Shown: positions 6,960-12,859 of the stretch, piece after piece
Numbering within the stretch: position 1 is the first letter of the stretch
Layout: each line of letters starts with the position of its first letter
Origin: CAYOCE01 sp964402405
GTDB lineage: Bacteria > Pseudomonadota > Alphaproteobacteria > UBA7879
DNA: 14,720 bases
Reading direction: 5' to 3'
Assembly (NCBI GenBank): GCA_964402405.1
Contig: CAYOCE010000034.1
Coordinates: 1-14,720, forward strand
Program-made: the position numbers and the translations under genes
The notes under the pieces: generated by a model
What the model was told of the DNA's origin: nothing
What the model saw: the letters and a program-made list of their open reading frames with translations, nothing else
Database searches by the model: none

Positions 6960-8885
6960 TTAATCCTGATTCTTAATTGGCCAAAGGGCCTCTGCCTTTA
7001 TCTTATCAATCGCCGCTTGATATGCAAGCGTTTCTTGATCATTTGATCCCAAATGCCTAACAGAAACCGTCCCAGCATCTCGCTCTTTTTCCCCCACTGT
7101 CAAAATGTAGGGAATCTTGGCAAGACTGTGTTCTCGGACCTTGTAGCTGATTTTCTCGTTACGGAAATCCGTTTCCACGCGAATGCCCGCCTGTTCTAAG
7201 GCTGTTGCGATTTTGTGACCATAATCATCAAAGGCATTGGTAATACTGGCCACCACCACTTGGGTTGGCGCGAGCCACAAGGGGAATTTCCCCGCGTAAT
7301 GCTCGATCAAAATTCCAATGAACCGCTCAAAGGTCCCGAGGATTGCTCGGTGCAACATGACGGGACGATGTTTTTGACCATCCTCGCCAATATAGCTAGC
7401 ATCCAGTCGTTCTGGCAAGACGAAATCCACCTGCAATGTTCCACATTGCCATTCGCGGCCGATGGCATCTTTCAACACAAATTCCAACTTGGGTCCATAG
7501 AAGGCCCCCTCGCCTGGGTTCATGGTATAGGGCAAACCTTGGGATTCAATGGCATCCCGAAGGGCTGCCTCTGCCTTGTCCCACGTGGCATCATCCCCTG
7601 CCCTAACGGGGGGACGATCGGAAAACCGGACGTGTACTTTGTCAAAACCCAAGTCCTTATAAACCTCTAACAACAAATCGCAAAAGGCTTTGCTTTCAGA
7701 AATGATTTGGTCCTCGGTACAGAAAATGTGGGCATCATCCTGAACAAAGGCCCGCACCCGCATAATACCGTGCAAGGCGCCTGAGGCCTCATTCCGTGCG
7801 CAAGATCCAAACTCGGCCATGCGATAAGGTAGATCCCGATAGCTTTTTAGACCCTGCTTAAAAATCTGAATGTGGCAGGGACAGTTCATGGGCTTCAACG
7901 CCAAATCATGCCCTTCATTGGTTTGGGAGGTAAACATATTCTCGCGGAATTTCTCCCAGTGACCCGAGGCTTCCCACAACTTACGACTGAGCAACGAAGG
8001 GGTATTTACCTCCTTGTAGCCATTGCGTTTGATCTTCTCGCGGATATATTTTTGCAGCAATAAATAGAGGGTCCAGCCCTTGGGGTGCCAGAATACCGCC
8101 CCTTGAGCTTCTTCCTGCTGATGGAACAATTCCATTTCCCGACCAATCTTACGATGGTCGCGCTTTTCAGCCTCTTCCAATTGATGGAGGTATTCCTTCA
8201 GTTGATCTTCCGTTGCCCAACCAGTGCCATAAACCCGTTGCAGGACTTGATTGTTCTGGTCTCCGCGCCAATAGGCACCCGCCAGTTTCATCAACTTAAA
8301 GGCCTTCCCCGTTTTCTTGGTGGAGGGTAAATGGGGCCCCCGGCACAGGTCAATAAATTTTCCCTGACGATAGAGAGAAATGGGCTCACCCGCAGGCAAA
8401 TCCTGAATAATCTCGGCCTTAAAGAACTCTCCAATACTTTTGAAGAATGTAACTGCCTCATCCCGATCCCACACTTCACGGGTGATTTTTTCATCCCGAT
8501 CCACAATCTCGCGCATGCGATTCTCAATTTTTACTAGATCTTCTGGTGTAAAGGATATCTCACGATACAGATCATAATAAAATCCGTTTTCGATGGAGGG
8601 ACCTATGGTGATTTGGGTTTCGGGATAGAGTTCCTTCACGGCCTCCGCAAACACGTGGGCCATGTCATGGCGTAGAACCTCCAGCGCATCGGGATGATCC
8701 CGTGTCAAAAACTCAACCCTAGCATCATGATCAATGACGGTTCTAAGATCAACCAATTCCCCATCAAGGCGCATCAGGATGGCCTCTTTGGCTAGGCTTT
8801 GAGAAATACTACGGGCAAAATCCTCGCCGGACATGGCGGATTCAATAACCCGCTTGTTGCCATCAGGTAATGTGATTGAATACAT
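6960..8885 (-). CDS. thrS: Threonyl-tRNA synthetase
   Basis: ThrS charges tRNA-Thr with threonine in the cytosol, using ATP and an active-site zinc. The 641 residues equal the usual ~640. Domains in order: TGS-like N-domain (about 1-62); editing domain that clears Ser-tRNA-Thr, with HDMAH (73-77), GPSIENGFYYD (95-105) and CRGPHLPSTK (181-190); class II catalytic core (about 245-535); and anticodon-binding domain (about 540-641). The three zinc ligands known in the E. coli enzyme are visible as Cys335 (MNCPCH), His386 (DDAHIF) and His512 (MLHRAILG). Motif 2 is RMAEFGSCARNE and motif 3 is HRAILGTFERFIGILIEHY. All key residues are intact. It starts 5 bp after the small membrane-peptide gene and ends just before infC, so translational coupling along the cluster is likely. 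The thrS-infC order is common in bacteria. Confidence 0.99.
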   Translation of the reverse strand: MYSITLPDGNKRVIESAMSGEDFARSISQSLAKEAILMRLDGELVDLRTVIDHDARVEFLTRDHPDALEVLRHDMAHVFAEAVKELYPETQITIGPSIENGFYYDLYREISFTPEDLVKIENRMREIVDRDEKITREVWDRDEAVTFFKSIGEFFKAEIIQDLPAGEPISLYRQGKFIDLCRGPHLPSTKKTGKAFKLMKLAGAYWRGDQNNQVLQRVYGTGWATEDQLKEYLHQLEEAEKRDHRKIGREMELFHQQEEAQGAVFWHPKGWTLYLLLQKYIREKIKRNGYKEVNTPSLLSRKLWEASGHWEKFRENMFTSQTNEGHDLALKPMNCPCHIQIFKQGLKSYRDLPYRMAEFGSCARNEASGALHGIMRVRAFVQDDAHIFCTEDQIISESKAFCDLLLEVYKDLGFDKVHVRFSDRPPVRAGDDATWDKAEAALRDAIESQGLPYTMNPGEGAFYGPKLEFVLKDAIGREWQCGTLQVDFVLPERLDASYIGEDGQKHRPVMLHRAILGTFERFIGILIEHYAGKFPLWLAPTQVVVASITNAFDDYGHKIATALEQAGIRVETDFRNEKISYKVREHSLAKIPYILTVGEKERDAGTVSVRHLGSNDQETLAYQAAIDKIKAEALWPIKNQD

Positions 8886-8890
8886 GTTAA

Positions 8891-9019
8891 TTACGCCTGC
8901 TGAGTGATGGGAACTTCTTTGGTAACTTCTATTGCAGGTGCAGGAATCTTAATAAGTGAAAGCCCCACAAACACCAACACAACGGTTATGCCTAGAATCA
9001 TCAAAACTTTTTTCAACAT
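8891..9019 (-). CDS. Small single-span membrane protein (42 residues) upstream of thrS
   Basis: An ATG at 9017-9019 preceded by AAGGA at about 6-base spacing opens a 42-codon frame ending TAA at 8891-8893, 5 bp before thrS. The peptide begins MLKKV. It has one hydrophobic helix (about residues 5-23: VLMILGITVVLVFVGLSLI) and a short tail beginning KIPAPAIEV and ending TQQA. The positive N-terminus and uncleaved helix suggest an inner-membrane protein with its C-terminal tail in the periplasm. It sits 22 bp after the SH3 gene and is tightly packed in the cluster. Gap size, ribosome binding site and composition all support a real gene. The length and the K-(I/V)-P-A-P tail resemble small conserved alphaproteobacterial membrane peptides, but I cannot name one. 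The alternative is a leader peptide acting on thrS; it has no run of threonine codons. Confidence 0.72.
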   Translation of the reverse strand: MLKKVLMILGITVVLVFVGLSLIKIPAPAIEVTKEVPITQQA

Positions 9020-9041
9020 TTTAAATCCTTATTTTAATTCA

Positions 9042-9539
9042 TTACTTCATTTCTTCATCGTACAGTCCCCACAAATCAGACGCCCTCACCCATCCCTTAA
9101 AGGATTTATCGGGTGATTTGACCTGAATGCGGCACCATTTCTTTTGACATTTATCCAAATGTGCTAAAACGCCTTCTTTCAAATACGCGAGCACTTTGGA
9201 ATCATCCTTTGGACTATCTTTCAACGCCGCCATATTGGTCATAACACAAATCCATCGATCTGAGGAAACACTTTTTTTAAAAACCCAACCTTCAATTCCT
9301 TCAGGATCGCGAACCTTGTACCAATCATCAAATTCCGCAATGATCTTAAACGGATAATGATCTTTCAGATACACCCACTCAATGGGGAATTTACGATCGG
9401 GCCCTAGGCGCAAATAGGTTTTATCCCGCTTGGCCGCAACAAAACGCCCCTGGTTCTGGGAAACTGCATCCGCATTGATTCCCAAAAGAAGAGAAAGTAT
9501 AAAGAGTATATGTTTCACTGTAGTCTCTACCATTTTCAT
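9042..9539 (-). CDS. Exported protein with two bacterial SH3-like domains
   Basis: The 165-residue product has a signal peptide ending near INADA (residue 25) followed by two SH3-like units. The first (about 32-92) has the pattern typical of the alphaproteobacterial SH3_4 (formerly DUF1058) family: YLRLGPDRKFPIEWVYLKD, then FKIIAEFDDWYKVRDPEGIEGWV. The second (about 98-158) is more diverged and ends KGWVRASDLWG. Such proteins are periplasmic and are thought to bind peptidoglycan or other partners; no catalytic residue is expected. The start is uncertain: ATG at 9539 or the third codon ATG both have weak ribosome binding sites. A GTG at 9518 would give a cleaner signal peptide and a ~33-base leader from the putative promoter. 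It is the first gene of a cluster with the membrane peptide, thrS and infC. Confidence 0.88.
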   Translation of the reverse strand: MKMVETTVKHILFILSLLLGINADAVSQNQGRFVAAKRDKTYLRLGPDRKFPIEWVYLKDHYPFKIIAEFDDWYKVRDPEGIEGWVFKKSVSSDRWICVMTNMAALKDSPKDDSKVLAYLKEGVLAHLDKCQKKWCRIQVKSPDKSFKGWVRASDLWGLYDEEMK

Positions 9540-9557
9540 ATGACAACACTTATCCGA

Positions 9558-9586
9558 ATTATATCGAAAGTTCCAGAGTTTTCTAG
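9558..9586 (-). promoter_or_regulatory. Putative promoter of the SH3-peptide-thrS-infC cluster
   Basis: A consensus TATAAT lies on the minus strand at 9558-9563. A weak -35 match, TAGAAA (4 of 6), lies 17 bp upstream at 9581-9586. Transcription would begin near 9551, close to the annotated ATG of the SH3 gene, which makes a downstream start such as GTG 9518 worth considering. Confidence 0.45.
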
Positions 9587-9660
9587 AGGATTATTAGAAC
9601 CTACGTATGAAAAAAGGAGAAGGGGGGGCTACAGCACTCTCTGAGGGATACCTTAAAAGT

Positions 9661-9785
9661 GCTACCGCGCTATGGACCCCCGCCTCCGCGGGGGTGGTTC
9701 GCGAAAGCGCGAGAGTGGGTGAAAATACGACCCATCCCCCTTAACAAACCATCCCCTCGGAGGAGGGGATCCACACAGCGGTAGC
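9661..9785. repeat. GC-rich inverted repeat with nested hairpins in a gene-free stretch
   Basis: GCTACCGC (9661-9668) pairs with GCGGTAGC (9778-9785), enclosing several hairpins. ACCCCCGC-CTCC-GCGGGGGT (9676-9695) has an 8-bp perfect stem. TCGCG-AAAG-CGCGA (9699-9712) has 5 bp. TGGGT/ACCCA (9716-9734) has 5 bp. ATCCCCTC-GGAG-GAGGGGAT (9751-9770) has 8 bp. The loops CTCC and GGAG are complementary. The left and right thirds are diverged inverted copies of each other. The rest of the gene-free stretch 9540-9954 holds a promoter for each flanking gene and nothing else I can support. It could be a dispersed palindromic element or a structured leader of the cluster to its left. Confidence 0.75.
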
Positions 9786-9890
9786 TTTTTCAACGGTTTC
9801 ACGGTTTCAAGGCAAATTCCCCCCTCTTCGGAATTACAAGTTTTTCACGCGTAGACCCTGAGAAGGATATTGGAGGGGAAAGAATTTAAT

Positions 9891-9923
9891 TTGACATAAG
9901 GCTTTGAAATGCCTAGTTTAGGC
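9891..9923 (+). promoter_or_regulatory. Putative promoter with small palindrome before the 9955 gene
   Basis: A consensus TTGACA (9891-9896) is followed after 17 bp by TAGTTT (9914-9919), a weak -10 with the important first, second and last bases matching. The -10 lies inside the palindrome GCCTA-GTT-TAGGC (9911-9923), which could be a binding site for a regulator or a small hairpin at the transcript start. Confidence 0.4.
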
Positions 9924-9954
9924 AAAATTGAGTCCAATTTATTAAAAAGTTTTT

Positions 9955-10443
9955 ATGATTATGAAATTAAAATTTTTAAGCGCTTTCTTCTTTTTACTAG
10001 CGATAACTACTCTTGTGGCAATGGACGATGCTCCATTTTCGCCAGTAACAAGCAGTGCTCCTCTAACATCCGCAGAATTACGTGATAAAACTGTGGCTTA
10101 TGTGGATTTTATGAAATTAGTGGGAAGATCAAATAAGGAAGAAGAATATTCTCCCCAGATTCCAGTGATGTTCTCAATCGATTGTACAAAAGTTATAAAC
10201 AACAATATTGCTTATGAAACCTTGGATGGGGTCCTTCCACAGTTTATTGGCGTCAAAGAAAAAGTAGGCACATGGACTATGGAATATTTACATATCTTTA
10301 CAGACCCAGACCAACAGGCATCTACAGTTTATTTGAAATGGCAGTCTGAAAAGCTTGAAGGGCCATATGTAACTATCGCTATTCTGAAGTTTAACTTACA
10401 CGGACAAATTACATTAATTGATGAGGTTTTTAATAAAATTTAA
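9955..10443 (+). CDS. Small exported protein, possibly NTF2/SnoaL-like fold
   Basis: The 162-residue product has a signal peptide (about 1-22, ending LVA before MDDAP) and a mature domain of ~120 residues. The order of elements resembles NTF2/SnoaL-like proteins: helix (ELRDKTVAYVDFMKLVG, 41-57), a segment with NNNIAYETLDGVLPQFIGVKE (82-102), then long beta strands (TWTMEYLHIFTD, STVYLKWQSE, PYVTIAILKFNLHGQITLIDEVFN) with a family-like ending in Glu-Val-x-Asn. This assignment is by eye and the catalytic status is unknown. Many members of the fold are binding proteins or isomerases. The ribosome binding site is poor; the codons ATG ATT ATG allow a start at residue 1 or 3. It converges with the CDF transporter 31 bp downstream. 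Confidence 0.8.
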   Translation: MIMKLKFLSAFFFLLAITTLVAMDDAPFSPVTSSAPLTSAELRDKTVAYVDFMKLVGRSNKEEEYSPQIPVMFSIDCTKVINNNIAYETLDGVLPQFIGVKEKVGTWTMEYLHIFTDPDQQASTVYLKWQSEKLEGPYVTIAILKFNLHGQITLIDEVFNKI

Positions 10444-10458
10444 CCCGCATAAGATGGG

Positions 10459-10488
10459 TGAGGAAAGAGATTAGCTATACTTTCCTCA
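10459..10488. terminator. Possible bidirectional hairpin between convergent genes
   Basis: TGAGGAAAG (10459-10467) and CTTTCCTCA (10480-10488) form a perfect 9-bp stem with a 12-base loop. It lies after the 9955 gene stop and overlaps the last codons of the convergent transporter gene. Neither side has a good T tract, so intrinsic termination is uncertain. Confidence 0.4.
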
Positions 10489-11419
10489 CACCCTTCTTCC
10501 CTGCCTCCACGGGGTCCTGGTGGATAATCACCTCTGCATTGGGATATTCATTAAGAATCATTTTTTCCACATCCTTCACAATAAGATAGGAATCCTTTAA
10601 GGACAGATTACCATCCAGCTCTAGATGAATCTGAATAAACTCTCTCGTCCCTGAAAATCGGGTTTTAAGATCGTGAAAGTTGTGAACATGGGGGTGGGAT
10701 TCTATAATAGTTGTGATTCTTTCAAGGTCTTCATCCGAGAGTTCTCGGTCCATTAACACATGGATAGCACTCCGAATAATTTCAATAGCTGTATATAAAA
10801 TGTACAGAGCTACAAGGGCCCCTACTATAGGATCAATCACATAAAAATTCCACGTTGTTGAAATAATAATGGAAATCAGTACGCCTATATTTAAATAGAG
10901 ATCTGCCTTGTAATGAATGGAGTCTGCCAAAATAGCCACAGACTTGGTCCTCGCGATCACCTTTGTCTGGAACCAAACCAACGCAGAGGTTAAAGCAATG
11001 GATATCAACATCACCACAACCCCAATCAGGGGTTCCTGGATGGGTTGGGGATTGGCAAAGTGTTCCACGGCCTCATATAATATAAACAGGGCAGAGGCCA
11101 CAATGAACAACGATTGGGCAATGGCAGATAGGGCCTCGATCTTTCCATGACCAAAGCGATGTTCTTTATCAGCCGGACGCATGGCATGACGCACAGCAAT
11201 CAGCGTTACAATGGAGGCCATAGCATCCAACCCTGAATCCCCCAAACTGGAAAGCAAACTAACAGATTCGGTCATGCACCAGGCAAAAACCTTGGCAACA
11301 ATCAATACAATGGCAATGCTCACGGATGAATAGGTGGCAAGGTGCTTGAGCTTATTGTCTTCGATAAATGAAAAATCAAAATGGTTGTGATTACAGTTAT
11401 GATGCGTGTGTTTCGGCAT
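10475..11419 (-). CDS. Cation diffusion facilitator (CDF) metal/proton antiporter, FieF/YiiP-like
   Basis: The 314-residue inner-membrane protein exports divalent metal (Zn, Fe or Cd in relatives) in exchange for protons. An N-terminal His-rich tail (KHTHHNCNHNH) is followed by six predicted membrane helices (about 28-235) and a cytosolic ferredoxin-like C-domain. The transport site known from YiiP is complete: Asp61 and Asp65 (GDSGLD) in helix 2, His169 and Asp173 (DSIHYKAD) in helix 5. The DD-HD pattern fits zinc or iron transport. The loop site DKEHRFGHGK (Asp84, His87, His91) and the C-domain site (SHPHVHNFHD, IHQDP) are also present, so it should dimerise like YiiP. AGGGA precedes the ATG. 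It stands alone, convergent with the 9955 gene. Metal choice among FieF-like proteins cannot be read from the sequence, so no symbol is given. Confidence 0.95.
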   Translation of the reverse strand: MPKHTHHNCNHNHFDFSFIEDNKLKHLATYSSVSIAIVLIVAKVFAWCMTESVSLLSSLGDSGLDAMASIVTLIAVRHAMRPADKEHRFGHGKIEALSAIAQSLFIVASALFILYEAVEHFANPQPIQEPLIGVVVMLISIALTSALVWFQTKVIARTKSVAILADSIHYKADLYLNIGVLISIIISTTWNFYVIDPIVGALVALYILYTAIEIIRSAIHVLMDRELSDEDLERITTIIESHPHVHNFHDLKTRFSGTREFIQIHLELDGNLSLKDSYLIVKDVEKMILNEYPNAEVIIHQDPVEAGKKGVRKV

Positions 11420-11565
11420 TGGTATTCCCTATTGTTTTCCTAAGATTTCTAAACAGCACCTTACTACATTTTTTTAATAGATCAAAGGATTTTGAAAAAA
11501 GGGTTATATTGGACATACGTAAATAATGCAGTGCACAATTTTTGGATAAGATATCACCCAAAATA

Positions 11566-11728
11566 TCATCCTGAGCAGCGAGCTTTAGCGAGCGTCGTCG
11601 AAGGATCCAGAAAATATGGGAAGGCAAATCCTTCTCCTTAGTTTTTTCTTTATAAAGTGAGGGCTATGCCCTCTCATTTGTGCTGGATCCTTCGACGACG
11701 CTCGCTAAAGCTCGCTGCTCAGGATGAC
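11566..11728. repeat. Inverted pair of the dispersed repeat with a perfect 45-bp inverted repeat, core ends facing outward
   Basis: Positions 11566-11610 and 11683-11727 are perfect reverse complements over 45 bases, separated by 72. They are the core halves of two copies of the unit also seen at 3033-3195, but arranged tail to tail: the small hairpins lie in the middle. Those are GAAGG-CAAAT-CCTTC (11620-11634) and GAGGGC-TAT-GCCCTC (11659-11673). The cores hold GCTCGCT twice around AAA. The block sits between the divergent transporter and cysteine-rich genes, in a gene-free stretch 11420-11836. The rest of that stretch holds only a 17-bp palindrome and AT-rich sequence before the 11837 gene. 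No transposase is encoded. Confidence 0.93.
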
Positions 11729-11740
11729 GATATTATTTAT

Positions 11741-11757
11741 TACAAGTTAAACTTGTA
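11741..11757. promoter_or_regulatory. 17-bp perfect palindrome, possible operator
   Basis: TACAAGTT-A-AACTTGTA is a perfect 8+1+8 palindrome lying 80 bp before the cysteine-rich gene and 13 bp after the repeat. The size and symmetry suit a dimeric regulator. Weak promoter-like sequence (TTGAGG at 11783, TATATA at 11808) follows it. Confidence 0.35.
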
Positions 11758-11836
11758 CACTACGTTAAATAATCATTTATTTTTGAGGAAAACTACAATA
11801 GACTAAATATATAAGTAAAAAATAACGGGGTAGGGT

Positions 11837-12781
11837 ATGGCGCAAAAATATTTTCAAGCAATTTTGTTTCTTTTTCTCAGCACTTTTTATCTACCTTCCA
11901 TAGCGGGAGATCAAACAGGGCATACCAATATAAGCACTCAGAAAATCCGCCAAGAAACCACCCAATATTGCCAAAAGATGTCTTATTTATTAGGTAATCA
12001 GGACAGAAGCATATCCACATCCAATAGCGCCTCTGAATTAGACATGTCAGATACATCTTCAATGATGTCAGATACTGATCCAGATTTTTCTGATGATGAA
12101 AGTGTTCTTCTTCGCATAGAAGAAAATCGAACAATAAGTGATAACAATAAATTAAAGGCGATCATCCAAAAAACTCCCTGTGAAAAACATGAGATCAAAG
12201 AAAAATGCCTGGCTTTCTTTGGATGTGGATGGGGAGAGCGAGTAAATAAGTGCCTACATTTACCAGAGAATTGCCACGAAATGAAAAACAAAGAAAGTTG
12301 CTCAGGGTTCTTAGGATGTTTTTGGCGCGTGCAAACCAATGATTGCACTCAAAATGTTACCTACATGGAGCACCAAAAACGTTGCTATGGATGGTCACAA
12401 GAAGACTGCACTCATTTTGGAAACTATGCTGGTTGCAGATGGGCAAATAATCAATGTTTGCCTTTGCAGTGTAATGCTTCTTTACAAACTGCCATGGGAT
12501 GCACCAACAAACCTGGATGCACAAACTATATGCTGCTCCCTAGCCCTGAATGCCCTGTTAAAAAACGTCGGGAGTGTGGACCTATTCATTGCAATCAATT
12601 TGAGATGAATGAATGTCGACGGGAACCCGTATGTCAATGGGCGCAAAACCAATGCTTACAAAGAGATGCCTTTATCCCCATTAACATGATAGAGGCCTTA
12701 AAACATGCTGGGGTCATAGCCCTAGGCCATCTGTTTTCTTTCGTGGGTGGCGTTTTGGCAAGTATCGTTGCTGCTTTGTAG
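11837..12781 (+). CDS. Exported cysteine-rich protein with five C-x-W repeats and a C-terminal hydrophobic helix
   Basis: The 314-residue product has a signal peptide (about 1-23, ending SIA-GD) and an acidic Ser/Asp-rich stretch (58-90, with SDTDPDFSDDES). Residues 115-273 hold 21 of the 22 cysteines in five tandem units: C115-C124-C130-C139, C146-C155-C161-C170, C183-C191-C200-C207, C212-C222-C228-C239 and C252-C260-C266-C273. Units 1 and 2 have identical spacing (8, 5, 8 residues between cysteines). A tryptophan follows two residues after the third cysteine in all units except the fourth. The C-terminal 25-30 residues form a hydrophobic Gly-rich helix with GxxxG-like spacing. The pattern suggests small disulfide-bonded modules, loosely like PSI-type eukaryotic domains, folded outside the cytoplasm and possibly membrane-anchored. 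I do not recognise a named bacterial family. A GGGGTAGGGT stretch precedes the ATG. Confidence 0.85.
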   Translation: MAQKYFQAILFLFLSTFYLPSIAGDQTGHTNISTQKIRQETTQYCQKMSYLLGNQDRSISTSNSASELDMSDTSSMMSDTDPDFSDDESVLLRIEENRTISDNNKLKAIIQKTPCEKHEIKEKCLAFFGCGWGERVNKCLHLPENCHEMKNKESCSGFLGCFWRVQTNDCTQNVTYMEHQKRCYGWSQEDCTHFGNYAGCRWANNQCLPLQCNASLQTAMGCTNKPGCTNYMLLPSPECPVKKRRECGPIHCNQFEMNECRREPVCQWAQNQCLQRDAFIPINMIEALKHAGVIALGHLFSFVGGVLASIVAAL

Positions 12782-12800
12782 AATATTTATTTAACTTTTT

Positions 12801-12833
12801 CTCTTGAAATTTTTTAAATAATCTTTATTTAAT
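12801..12833 (+). promoter_or_regulatory. Putative promoter of the 12860 gene
   Basis: TTGAAA (12804-12809) is followed after 18 bp by TTTAAT (12828-12833), each matching consensus at 5 of 6. The 12 bases CTCTTGAAATTT (12801-12812) are identical to those in front of the paralogue at 4713 and lie at nearly the same distance from the start codon (59 versus 64 bp). Confidence 0.5.
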
Positions 12834-12851
12834 ACGAGTAATTAAATAAAG
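12823..12851. promoter_or_regulatory. Inverted repeat overlapping the -10 region and ribosome binding site of the 12860 gene
   Basis: CTTTATTTAAT (12823-12833) and ATTAAATAAAG (12841-12851) are perfect 11-bp reverse complements around a 7-base loop. The right arm runs into the ribosome binding site AAAGGTGA. If transcription starts upstream, the hairpin would mask part of that site. If it starts near 12840, the palindrome is better read as an operator over the -10. Confidence 0.5.
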
Positions 12852-12859
12852 GTGATTTC

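Noticed and set aside
9607..9744. Plus-strand 45-codon frame beginning ATGAAAAAAGG through the GC-rich element
   Set aside because: It runs straight through the hairpin element and has low-complexity composition. Such frames arise by chance across GC-rich repeats, and there is no ribosome binding site.
11397..11627. Minus-strand 76-codon frame upstream of the CDF transporter
   Set aside because: It overlaps the start of the transporter in another frame and reads through the inverted repeat; its composition is not protein-like.
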